A DNA stretch of 64,000 bases from Halichondria panicea (Eukaryota > Porifera > Demospongiae > Suberitida > Halichondriidae): positions 6,454,066-6,518,065 of the forward strand of contig NC_087386.1 of NCBI RefSeq assembly GCF_963675165.1, in the 5' to 3' direction. A program made the position numbers and the translations under genes. Shown here one piece after another: positions 1-12,400 of this stretch (positions are counted from its first letter, which is position 1; the number at the start of each line of letters is the position of its first letter). The notes below the pieces were generated by a model that made no database searches, had not been told where the DNA came from, and saw only the letters and a program-made list of their open reading frames with translations.

Positions 1-120
1 GCAGCACCGCGGGTGCTGATGCCTCGGTGGAGGTGTAAAAATTAACTACAGCTACTATATAGCTATTATAGCAATAACTTTTATACACTGTCACACATTG
101 ATTATGATTATCATGATGAA

Positions 121-588
121 CATTTATACATTTTGCTGCATGTAGAACAGAGAAGCTCAACGAGTGGGTATTGATCGGCCATGATTGTTGTTAAAAACGA
201 TCGATGCCAAAAGTCCAAATGGCTGCTAGTATAGTAGCATCAGCAGAGCCTTGCAGCTCTCTTCTCACTCTTGCAGCTACCAATAGCTAGTGTTCTAGCT
301 AACTACTAAGTAGAGTAGCAACACTCGGTGAATAAGTTTTGCTACATACTCTTCTGAAAAGGCTGCAATGGCATTCCAAGTAAGCAAAACTAGGCATAAC
401 TCGAGAACGAAGCTTTATTTTGCAAATCCACAAGTTAATGTCCAAGAAAATGTTACTAGAAGCCCATAGAAACTCTTACTTCAAGTTCATTGATCCTTGA
501 GCAGCAGTCTACACACACACACACACACACAAACATATACTATACCGTATACCTCGCTTGCGCATGCGCACCGAGGTATAATGAATAG
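121..588. repeat. Composite (CA)n / GC-palindrome repeat
   Basis: A spacer block (GCAGCTCTCTTCTCACTCTT region), a conserved core containing GGCATAACTCGAGAACGAAG, a (CA)n run near 512-531, and an end CCGTATACCTCGC...CGAGGTATAAT. The same order recurs at about 23,140-23,833, 29,330-30,032, 41,500-42,378 and 55,885-56,253. The first 40 bases of the window and 121-310 resemble spacer blocks of the ankyrin cassettes in inverted orientation. Confidence 0.7.
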
Positions 589-714
589 TGTAAGCAATTT
601 CTATATAGCTATAGTAATTGTAGAGCGAGGTTCTGCATTAGGTGTGTATTTTATAAATAGGTGGTACAGGCTGGCCAATGCTGCCCTTCTTTAATTGCCC
701 CATACAGGGGCGGA

Positions 715-1023
715 TCCAGGAATTTTGAAAAGGGGGGGCAGTTTGAAGAAAATTTTTACTAAAAGAAAGGTCAACAGTTTTTAAAAGCCCAATCAGTGTA
801 ACTTTTCTGATCACGGATTGATTGATGACCGTATGACATACATAGTAGCAGGAGATAGCAGAAATGGATGAAATCTTGCTCTTCAGCTTCAAAACTCTAC
901 AACTAGAGATCGTCTGCTGTTCTGCATGCTGCAATAATTGATTGTTGCTCTAAGCCACACCCACTTCGTGAGCCAGAAAGGGGGGACACATGCCCCTTGT
1001 GCCCTGCACTGGATCCGCCACTG
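715..1023. mobile_element. hAT-like non-autonomous element, 309 bp
   Basis: Ends CAGGGGCGGATCCAG and CTGGATCCGCCACTG form inverted termini. Flanks CCATA (710-714) and CCATG (1024-1028) resemble a 5-bp target duplication with one mismatch. Confidence 0.7.
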
Positions 1024-1028
1024 CCATG

Positions 1029-1488
1029 CAGTGTGAAGTCGAAAAATATGGCCGACTAGCTAGTAAACTATGGCATTTTTCTTCAGTTTGTAGATAGATA
1101 GGAGCAAGAACTCTTCGAGCCGCTCTCAGGAATATCATAAACTGCTGGTAGGTCACTGTTTAGTTCTTGTTAGAGTCTTTCTTTGTCTAATATTTGACGA
1201 CTAAAATCGGCAATGACCACACGATCTTTGTGGCAAATTTTTTGCCATCTAGTTAGCGTACTGATAGCTAGCAAGCGCTGTAATAGTTACTTATGAGTAG
1301 TGCAACAGTATAGACACATCAAATAATAGCAATATCTTCCTTTCTCACAAAAAACAAAAAACAAAAACTCATGAATAATTCATGAGCAAACACTGCATCG
1401 TAACCTTAAGCAGACTTTTAGCGCAAACTTTTGGACCATTTATATGTGGGTCTGTGATGAGTGATCACACTATATTAACTCTGTACAG
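1029..1488. other. Spacer before the first visible ankyrin exon
   Basis: No exon, start codon context or repeat that I recognise. The last 50 bases are the conserved intron upstream of a exons, so at least one more exon lies upstream in the transcript. Confidence 0.6.
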
Positions 1489-2763
1489 GATGGAACCACT
1501 GCATTGTATGTAGCTGCTCGGAATGGTCATGTGAGGGCAGTGGAATTGTTGATTGCAGCAAAAGTTCAAGTTAACATTCAACAAAAGGTGATCATTACTG
1601 CTAGTCAGCTCTTAGTAGTACTATTTGGATTTGTACAGGATGGTTGGACAGCATTGTACATTGCCAGTCAGGAGGGTCACTGTGGAGTTGTTAGAATGTT
1701 GTTGGAGGCCAAGGCTGATATCAACGTCAAGACTAATGTGAGTCACGCTGCATGGTGGTGTTTGTGTACTCTGATTCCATGGTTGAGTGTGTGTACTGTC
1801 ACCTCTGTGTTAGCCTCGTTTCCAGGTCGATTTTTTTCGAAGGGGGAAAAGGCCTGGTGTCCATTGCTTGGGTGTTAGTGCGCATGGTAATCGTGCACTA
1901 TAATGTAAAACGTTTGCAAACTAGTCCGTTTACTAGGAATATGTTCCGTAATACGTACTTCCATACTGAAGCTGTGGCTTATGCCCTCTATTGCGTTGGC
2001 CAAGAAAGCTGGCCGGTACACTTAGTCTGAAGTCTGAGGGTTCTACGATGGTCGTATTGTCGGGTTGTCTTCTCTAAGCAGTTAGGAGTACCACAGGAAG
2101 CACAAGGACTTGCTATAGTCCGTCTTTCCAAGCTCAGACATCCCGACCATACGACTGTCTTGAGGTAGACGAGAGCCTCTTCTGACTTCAGACTATATAG
2201 TGTGCAAGCCTTCTTGATCAACATAATAGAAGCACAGCATGGTAGATAGGGGAAAAAGAAGGGGATTCCCCATATTTTACAGCATAACTAAGCGTATGCG
2301 CACTATCAGTGGTCACCAGGCCGCAATTTTCCCCCTTCCATTCCTTACAAAAAAATTGGCTTGGGAACGAGGCTACCTCTGTGTATGAGTAGACTGAGTA
2401 GTGGAGAGTGTACAATTAGCTGGTCCAGTTGCTGTGACATATAATTATATATTTATGGTCTATAACAGAACAACTGGACAGCTCTGCATGTAGCCAGTGA
2501 TAAGGGACATGATGAGATAGTGAGAGTCCTCTTAGCAGCCAAGGCTACAGTCAACGCTCAGGACAAGGTTGGTTTTGTTGTACAATTCCCATAACACTAG
2601 TTGTGCAAACACATTTCCCACAACATGCTGTTTACATTGTTTTCCTCCTATGTACTGTATACAGTCGGGACAGACCCCTCTTTGGAGAGCCAGTCTCAGT
2701 GGTCACCAGAAATGTATGGAGCTCCTAATCGATGCTGGGGCAAATATTGATCTACCAAACAAG
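1489..2763 (+). CDS. Ankyrin unit 1: exons a, b, c, d
   Basis: Exons: a 1489-1587, b 1639-1737, c 2469-2567, d 2665-2763, each 99 bp and phase 0. Introns: a-b 51 bp; b-c 731 bp (holds a 565-bp MITE); c-d 97 bp. Donors are GTGATC (a), GTGAGT (b), GTTGGT (c) and GTGAGT (d); all acceptors end in CAG. Repeat c begins NNWTALHVAS and d begins SGQTPLWRAS. This is the first of three tandem copies of about 1.5 kb. Confidence 0.85.
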
Positions 2764-5700
2764 GTGAGTGTAAGTAGCTGTACACACATCTCAGAGGCCA
2801 CTAGCCACAGAGCCTCCCCATATCATGTTCTGTTGACCTGGTCCATTAGAAACCAGAGTGTTTGGTATAGTCTCCTGACATTATAGTGTAGATAGATATG
2901 CCTCGAGGCGTAGCTGCACGAGGTATACGGTAAAGCTGTATGAGTGATGTTGTGTAATGAGTGGATCTGTACTATCTTGACTCTGTACAGGATGGATTCA
3001 CTGCGTTGATTGTAGCTGCTCAGAATGGTCATGTGAGGGCAGTGGAATCATTAATTGCAGCAAAAGCTATAGTTGACATTCCACGGAAGGTGAGATTTAC
3101 TACTTGTCTGTTAGTAATTATTTGGATGTGTACAGGATGGATCCACAGCATTGTACATGGCCAGTCAGCGTGGTCACTGTGGAGTTGTTAGAATATTGTT
3201 GGAGGCCAAGGCTGACGTTCACAACAAGACTAATGTGAGTCACGCTGCATGGTGGTGTTTGTGTACTCTACTGATTCCATGGTTGAGTGTGTGTACTGTC
3301 ACCTCTGTGTTAGCCTCGTTTCCAGGTCGATTTTTTTCGAAGGGGGAAAAGACCTGGTGTCCATTGCTTGGGTGTTAGTGCGCATGGTAATCGTGCACTA
3401 ATGTAAAACTTTTGCAAACTAGTCCGTTTACTAGGAATATGTTCCGTAATACGTACTTCCATACTGAAGCTATGGCTTATGCCCTCTATTGCGTTGGCCA
3501 AGAAAGCTGGCCGGTACACTTAGTTTGAAGTCTGAGGATTCTACGATGGTCATATTGTCGGGTTGTCTTCTCTAAGCAGTTAGAAGTACCACAGGAAGCA
3601 CAAAGACTTGCTATAGCCCGTCCTTCCAAGCTCAGACATCCCGACCATACGACCGTCTTGAGGTAGACGAGAGCCTCTTCTGGCTTCAGACTAGTGTGCA
3701 AGCCTTCTTGATCAACACAATAGAAGCACAGCATGGTAGATAGGAGAAAAGAAGGGGATTCCCCATATTTTACAGCATAACTAAGCGTATGTGCACTATA
3801 AGTAGACACCAGGCCGCATTTTTCCCCATTTCATTCCTTACAAAAAATTTGGCCTGGGAACGAGGCTACCTCTGTGTATGAGTGGACTGAGTAGTGGAGA
3901 GTGTACAATTAGCTGGTCCAGTTGCTGTGATATATAATTATATATTTATGGTCTATAACAGAACAACTGGACAGCTCTGCATGTAGCCAGTGATAAGGGA
4001 CATGATGAGATAGTGAGGGTCCTCTTAGCAGCCAAGGCTACAGTCAACGCTCAGGACAAGGTTGGTTTTGTTGTACAATTCCCATATAACACTAGTTGTG
4101 CAAACACATTTATCACAACATGCTGTTTACATTGTTTTCCTCCTATGTACTGTATACAGTCGGGACAGACCCCTCTTTGGAGAGCCAGTCTCAGTGGTCA
4201 CCAGAAATGTATGGAGCTCCTAATCGATGCTGGGGCAAATATTGATCTACCAAACAAGGTGAGTGTAAGTAGCTGTACACACATCTCAGAGGCCACTAGC
4301 TACAGAGCCTCCCCATATCATGTTCTGTTGACCTGGTCCATTAGAAACCAGAGCTATAATCGTGTTTGGTATAGTCTCCTGACATTATAGTGTAGATAGA
4401 TATGCCTCGAGGCGTAGCTGCACGAGGTATATACGGTAAAGCTGTATGAGTGATATTGTGTAATGAGTGGATCTGTACTATCTTGACTCTGTACAGGATG
4501 GATTCACTGCGTTGATTGTAGCTGCTCAGAATGGTCATGTGAGGGCAGTGGAATCATTAATTGCAGCAAAAGCTATAGTTGACGTTCAACAGAAGGTGAG
4601 ATTTACTACTTGTCTGTTAGTAATTATTTGGATGTGTACAGGATGGATCCACAGCATTGTACATGGCCAGTCAGCGTGGTCACTGTGGAGTTGTTAGAAT
4701 ATTGTTGGACGCCAAGGCTGACGTCCACGTCAAGACTAATGTGAGTCACGCTGCATGGTGGTGTTTGTGTACTCTACTGATTCCATGGTTGAGTGTGTGT
4801 ACTGTCACCTCTGTGTTTAGCCTCGTTTCCAGGTCGATTTTTTTCAAAGGGGGAAAAGGCCTGGTGTCCATTGCTTGGGTGTTAGTGCGCATGGTAATCG
4901 TGCACTAATGTAAAACTTTTGCAAACTAGTCCGTTTACTAGGAATATGTTCCGTAATACGTACTTCCATACTGAAGCTATGGCTTATGCCCTCTATTGCG
5001 TTGGCCAAGAAAGCTGGCCGGTACACTTAGTTTGAAGTCTGAGGATTCTACGATGGTCATATTGTCGGGTTGTCTTCTCTAAGCAGTTAGAAGTACCACA
5101 GGAAGCACAAAGACTTGCTATAGCCCGTCCTTCCAAGCTCAGACATCCCGACCATACGACCGTCTTGAGGTAGACGAGAGCCTCTTCTGGCTTCAGACTA
5201 GTGTGCAAGCCTTCTTGATCAACACAATAGAAGCACAGCATGGTAGATAAGAGAAAAGAAGGGGATTCCCCATATTTTACAGCATAACTAAGCGTATGCG
5301 CACTATAAGTAGACACCAGGCCGCATTTTTCCCCCTTCCATTCCTTACAAAAAAATTGGCCTGGGAACGAGGCTACCTCTGTGTATGAGTGGACTGAGTA
5401 GTGGAGAGTGTACAATTAGCTGGTCCAGTTGCTGTGATATATAATTATATATTTATGGTCTATAACAGAACAACTGGACAGCTCTGCATGTAGCCAGTGA
5501 TAAGGGACATGATGAGATAGTGAGGGTCCTCTTAGCAGCCAAGGCTACAGTCAACACTCAGGACAAGGTTGGTTTTGTTGTACAATTCCCATAACACTAG
5601 TTGTGCAAACACATTTATCACAACATGCTGTTTACATTGTTTTCCTCCTATAAACTGTATACAGTCGGGACAGACCCCTCTTTGGAGAGCCAGTTTCAGT

Positions 5701-6379
5701 GGTCACCAGAAATGTATGGAGCTCCTAATCGATGCTGGGGCAAATATTGATCTACCCAACAAGGTGAGTGTAAATAGCATCTCAGAGGCCACTAGCCACA
5801 GAGCCTCCCCATATCATGTTCTGTTGACCTGGTCCATTAGAAACCAGAGCTATAATCGTGTTTGGTATAGTTGGTGTACAGTAGACTCTCGTTAATCCGG
5901 CCACCCTTGGGACCATGCAGCTTGGCCGGAATAGCGAGGTGGCCATACTTCAGATAATTAGCCGCGGCTTAAAAACGACCTTACCTCGAATCTAATCACT
6001 GATTTGCAGTTCTTGTCTCGAGGATAATGAAAGATAATGAATCATTCTGCTCTCTATTTAAGTGTAATCCAATTTTATTTACTAAACCAGACCCAAAACA
6101 TCATATCCGGCCGTAATACACATATAAAATTACATTGACAACGTTATTTGGGACAGCCAGCACTGGCCGGTAAACGGAATAGCGAGTGGCCGTACTTCAG
6201 GGTGAGTTTTGTGCAGTAAACATAGAGGTAGTATTCCTGCCAAACCAAATGGCCGGTATATCGAGGTGGCCGTACTTCAGAGAGCCGGAATAGCGAGAGT
6301 CTACTGTATATCTCCTGACATTATAGTGTAGATAGATATGCCTCGAGGCGTAGCTGCACGAGGTATACGGTAAAGCTGA

Positions 6380-6436
<57 letters not shown>

Positions 6437-9400
6437 TGCGTGTTCCAGTTGTAACCGAAAACTATGTTCAGCTTCTGTATTTAAAGAAAAAGAAGCCAGT
6501 TTCATAATAGTGGCTATTTTAAGCTTATTTGTTTGCTGGCATAGCCAAAGATAACTGGTCCAGACACTGTCTAGAGCTAGTTGTTTTTTCTGGCTGGTTG
6601 CTGCATGCAGTAGGTACGTGGAGGGAGGGGCTGACTAATTGCATCAAGAGGGGGAGTGGCTCTGTACCGTTCGCTTGGAGGGAGGGGCTGGCTGCTCATA
6701 TTCTGTCCACGCTGTGCAAGGCTTTGAGTGTGGACAGGAGCCTTGGTGTGGACGAGCTCTCTTTTTCCTAGTTGTCTTCTTGTTTGAATAGTGTTGCTAT
6801 GTGGTAGTCATGCAAGCTTATATAACTGGATGCAATCAGATGAGACAATGCACAGTGCCTCGGGGTTTATGACAGTAAACCCCTCTACACTGTACATTAA
6901 CTAATACATATACCCCACTTGGGGTCTGTATCATAGTAACTACCATAAACTCCCTTGCCTTGAGGACGCACTGATTTTATACTAGATGTACGCAGCCAAT
7001 AAAAGCTAGACACTTACTAGGGCAGGACAGATAGGTGGGGCTCGCTAAACACCAGGAAGGCTGGAGGAAGGGGAATTACTGATTGGACATTGACAAGTTA
7101 GTGCGTAGAGCTAGAAGCTTAGCACTGGCTACAAGCTATACTAGGAGTGCATGAATGAATACATGCACTCTTGGCTATACGCACAAGCTTTTTGTTGAAT
7201 AGTTTTTGAGACTGTTAGCTAGTTGTATCCAAGGTAAAGTAGCTTGGGTAGCAAGTACTTTTCATTCCAGTGGGTATAATTATAACACTTAATTATTGTC
7301 CACGTTGCACTATACATTCGAATTTATGGCAAACGTAAACCATATTTGGTCTTAGGGCTTCGCTCTTGTCCTCGGAGGTTTACTGCCATAGGTTCTGCTG
7401 TAGTGGACAATAAGTAACCAATCACCTTCACTTCCAAGCTGCGTTACTTCTAAGTGGCCTCATCCGGGTTAGTAGTGACCTCTGACCTTCCTAACTAGGA
7501 AGTGAATTGCCCTAATGGGCTTCCGTAGGTTAGGGTTGTGGTGTTTGAGTACTCTGCTGATTCCATGGTTTAGTGTGTGTACTGTCACCTCTGTGTGTGA
7601 GTGGACTGAGTAGTGGAGAGTGTACAATTAGCTGGTCCAGTTGCTGTGATATATATGGTTTATGGTTTATGGTCTATAACAGGACAACATGACAGCTCTG
7701 TATGAAGCCAGTAGGAATGGACATGATGAGATAGTGAGGGCCCTCTTAGCAGCCAAGGCTACAGTCAACATTCAGCGCAAGGTTGGTTTTGTTGTACAAA
7801 CATATTTCCCACAACATGCTGTTTACATTGTTTTCCTCTTATATGTACAGCCGGGACAGACCCCTCTTTGGACAGCCAGTTTCAGTGGTTACCAGAAATG
7901 TATGGAGCTCCTAATCGATGCTGGGGCCAATGTTGATATACCCAATGAGGAGGTGAGTGTAAGTAGCCGTACACACATCTCAGAGGCCACTAGCCACAGA
8001 GCCTCCCCATGTTCTGTGTAGAGAGCACTCAGAGGAGGTCTGACAACCTGTGCGCCTAACATTAATTTTTGCTGAATCAGCATTTTCATATAACTTGCCT
8101 TTAGAGGTACGTGTAGACTCCTCTGTCTTGTATTGTTAGGTCTAGTTTTAGTAATAGGAGCTCTAACTCTCTCAAGTATAAAGACAATTTCAGCAATTTT
8201 AATTCTAGGCGTACGGTTGTCGGACCTCCTCTAGATCTGTATAGTGTAGATAGTCATGTGATATTGTATAATGAGTGGGTCTGTACATGTGCATGGTGAG
8301 TGATGGTTCACCTGCTCACACTATCTTGACTCTGTACAGGATGGAACCACTGCGTTGTTAGTAGCTGCTCGGAATGGTCATGTGAGGGCAGTGGAAGTGT
8401 TGATCGCTGCGAAAGCTCAAGTTGACTATCAAGATAAGGTGAGATTTACTGCTCAGTTGTCTGTTAGTTATTATTTGGATGTGTACAGGGTAGAGGGACG
8501 GCATTGCACTTTGCCAGAGTCCCTGTTGAGTTGTTAAAATAGGGTTAGCTAGGGTTAGGGTTGTGGTGTTTGAGTACTCAGCTGATTCTATGCATGGTTG
8601 AGTGTGTGTACTGTCACCTCTGTGTATGAGTGGACCGAGAGTGTCCATTTGCAGTGATATATAATTATATGGGTAGCGGAGAGTGTCCATTTGCAGTGAT
8701 ATTATGATATCTGTGCCAGTAACTACACGAGTGCCTGCAAGGCACGAGTGACAGTTACTATAGACACGGACGAGTGATAATCATCAGTATCCATGGGATA
8801 ATGCATTTATTGCTTAGCAACCAAAATGCAGGTTGAATCTGCGCATGCGCGACATGTGGTTGCTTTATCAATCACAAGGATGCGTAGCAATAAAATTGAG
8901 TTTCTCCTAGTTGAAGACGAGTTTAAGAGAAAGAAAACAGACAAAGAAATAATACTCTAGAACAACAGGAGAGCTTGCAGAAGGCTACTAAAAGATTTTG
9001 TAAAGAAAAAAAGACAAGAAAAACGTTGACAACCAGCAATCCCGTTTTGAAAATAGATAGTTCTGAATTCGAAGGATAAACAGCATGTGCTTGCTTTCTA
9101 TCATGCTCCAGTGTATCAGAAGAGGAAACATGGACCGCTATAGCAAAAGAAAAGTGTGACAACCGTTTTGTTGCAAACGAATTACAAAAGCCTGAACAGG
9201 CTTAAATAATGGTGGTGCAGTACACTTCTACATGTGCAGTATTCCGCTCAAAGCACTCATTCCCAATACTGATGCCTGTTAGATGCATTAAATATGACTG
9301 CTGAAACTGAACACTGACAACCTCCTGACCCTCAGCCTCACTGCAAAAGAGCAAAGAAGTTATACAGAGCATCAGAAAACATGAAAAGATACTGATGAAC

Positions 9401-12400
9401 ATTGCATTGCATGATCATAAGTGTGTAAACTATTGTTCTCTCACTGCTGAAAACGTTTCATTCCAATTAAGAATCACTTCCTAGTGTGCATAACAAGTGT
9501 GCAATAATACTTCCGGGTGCATGTGCGATATGGAAAAATATCTTCACAGTCGGTGATGAGTCGCTTCCTGTGCAATTTGAATGTAAAACGCTGATGTCAG
9601 CACTTATTAATAATTAAATGGGTAGTGGAGAGTGTCCATTTGCATATGGGAGGTGATCACTGCCAAAATTAGCAGTAAAAAATGATGCTGTTTTTTTTAC
9701 AGAGGTGTTTTTAAAAAATGATGCTGTTTTTTTACAGAGGGTTTTAAAAAAATGGTGCTGTTTGTTTCACAGAGGTGTGTTTTACAAAATGATGCTGTTT
9801 TTACAGAGGGTTTTAAAAAATGGTGCTGTTTTTTTACAGAGGGTTTTATGTTCCTTTTTGTAGATCTATTTTGTAGAGAGCTAGTTGTCTTGAATTCTGG
9901 CGTTTTATTGTCAGCAATATCTCAAAGAGCGCTTGGCCGTGAGATAGTGAATGACTTTGCAGCCTTTAGACTACTTGAGGTATGAACAGTATTTTGTGGA
10001 TAACGTTTGAACGGTGTATATTCAACAATGGGTTCAATGCATTTGTCGGCAAAATCACACTGTTCTGGCTGTTGAATAGCATCACGATTGACTAGATAAA
10101 TACCAGTGGTATGAAAACCAGCAACAATGCATGTTGCTGGTGGTCATGGACTCCAGCCAGGCTTTACTAAAGAGCCTCCCAAAGTTGTAGTCACAAATGA
10201 CTTTCTCAGGGTGGGTGGTTTTAAAGTCATGACAAACTCTCTTCCAATGTTGTTTGAACGGACTAAAACCCCCTTTGTCCAGTGGCTGGGTTAAATGAGT
10301 TGTGTTTGGTGGCAGCAAAAAAAAATAAGTATAAGTATAAAAAAAAGAGAGAGATAGAGTATAACCCCATTTTCAGCAGCAAAAGCAACGGTGTCAGGGA
10401 AATAATGAGAAGTATGACCATCCATGAACAGAATTATAGGTCTGCTTGCAGGAGCATATCTCATAAATAGTTTCCTAAACCACGAGTCAAAAGTAATGCT
10501 GTTTGTCCACCCATTCTTCGAAAATCCATAAACAGTTCCTGGTATTTCCCCAGTTACCATTTCGGGGACCATCGTTTTTCTTTTCCAAACGATCAAAGGT
10601 GGGATCACTTGGCCAGCAGCACTGACACAAGCAATGACTGTGACTTGCGCCTTAGATCCACTGGAAATACAAAAGGCATTCTTCTCTCCACGAATATGAA
10701 TAGTTTTGTTTGACTTGGGATCAAAAGCAAAGCCAGTTTCGTCCATATTATAATAGAGAGCTGGATAATCAGCAAGTCTTGTTTCTTGAAGGGTAGTCTC
10801 CAAAAGATTGAAGTAACTATCGATGCTCTGGCTCTGGAAACTGATAGTGTTGCAGGAGTTCGGCTATCCAAAAGGGGGTGCCGACAGATGAATTTGCTCT
10901 ACCACCCGTTAGTCACACTACGCTCCACACCTTTACGAGCTAGCAATCTAGACACAATATTAAAAACATCTTTCTTTGTGCGGCCATAGCCAACATCGGC
11001 AGAAGTGAGCAGAAACTTAACAAGGTCTCTTTCTTCTGATGAAGACAGTAATGATCGAGGACCTGGCCTCACACCAGGTAATATTTTTCCCAATTTCTGA
11101 TCATTTAGGGTTGTTCAGGGAATCCCATAGAGTTCAGAGGCTTTGGAGACACTCATACCACTATAAACAGCTTCCATTGCCTCCCGCATAGATATATCAG
11201 ACCACTGTCTATATGTGCTGGAACTTTCATTGTCGGTATAAGTTTATGGTGGTTCCGGTATCTTAGTGGACTATGATCCCTCAGTGTAGGGAGTAAACAG
11301 GCTCTATAAAAACAGTAACATTAATATAGTCACTCCGACTCAGTTCAACCTACCTGTTTTCTCTTTGAGCTGCAAAATCCATACAGTGATGCATCACTAA
11401 CCATGATAATGCTAACCAGAGCTGTGGTAACCTAGACTACCTTCTGGGCTGTACTGTACCCCTAGCTTGTTGAGTAGAGAGGATCACTGACCATAGGGCC
11501 TTGCGCCTGTGGCAATTTATAGAGCGCAAGCTTTATTTACCAAAGTTGTGCATTAATAATTATTACCTGCAACTGAGTGTTAAGTTTGTTGGGAGGGAAC
11601 AGCTCGGGAAGCTTCCGTGACAGTTTTTCGTCATGCTCTACCAGGGTGGGGCTCACATTCAGCTGTTGCTGCTTTGCCCCCTAGTAGTGCTCACTAGCTA
11701 GAGTTATGCCAAGAAGTATAGTTATATACCGTATAGCGCGAAATTTTCGAGGGGCTTAATTTTCGCGGATTTCGTGGGTTGGAATTCTACACAAAAATTA
11801 AGTCCACGAAAAGTGTTCGTTAATAAGAATTACCTGCTACATGCAAATATTTAAAGGCGTGGCTTCCGGTAAACAGTCATTCCGCGAACATTGTGCAACG
11901 AAATGGCTTTTAGAGGCCAATCCACGAAATATAAGTGCCTCGAAAATTTCGCGCTATACGGTAGTTCTGGTAGTTTCGTTGCTTGGTGAGTATGCAAAGA
12001 CGGAGATAAATGTCGGTCTGACGAAAATTGAACTATTCGGCAGCTCACTTCGCATGACCACCATTCCGTCTGCAAGCAAGTTATTCTTTCTAACTTTTTG
12101 GGAGCTGTTTCTCTCATACCCGTCTATAAGTCCATGCAGTTAGTTTTGTAGAAAATCGTCTTGTACTTCGTGCAATAGCCGCCGATTATAGGTGTCTGAC
12201 GAAGTCGATTACTTACTCTAGTTGAAAGCACAAAGCTGCTGCTAAAGGCTTTTGACAGACTCGAGTGCAAGAGCAAGGGGGAGGGTAGGGCAAGCTCAAG
12301 TGCCTTAGCGGTGCCGTCTATGCCTACGTCCTCTAGCTCTACGTCTGCTTCCCAAACCCAAAGTGCCTCAAAGTTGGAGATGAACAAACTCTTTAATTGG

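Larger units (their letters stand above)
1489..5876 (+). repeat. Three tandem ankyrin units of about 1.5 kb
   Basis: The a exons start at 1489, 2991 and 4497, and the c exons at 2469, 3962 and 5469. Each unit carries the same four exons and the same MITE in the b-c intron. Units 2 and 3 are closer to each other than to unit 1. Confidence 0.85.

Noticed and set aside
6197-6505. 102-codon frame on the minus strand rich in T-H
   Set aside because: It is the translation of a (TG)n microsatellite and a pogo-like MITE.
8540-8570. TTAGGG-like runs (also 32,674-32,700) as telomeric repeats
   Set aside because: Only two or three imperfect units each, duplicated with the flanking spacer; too short to indicate a chromosome end or fusion.
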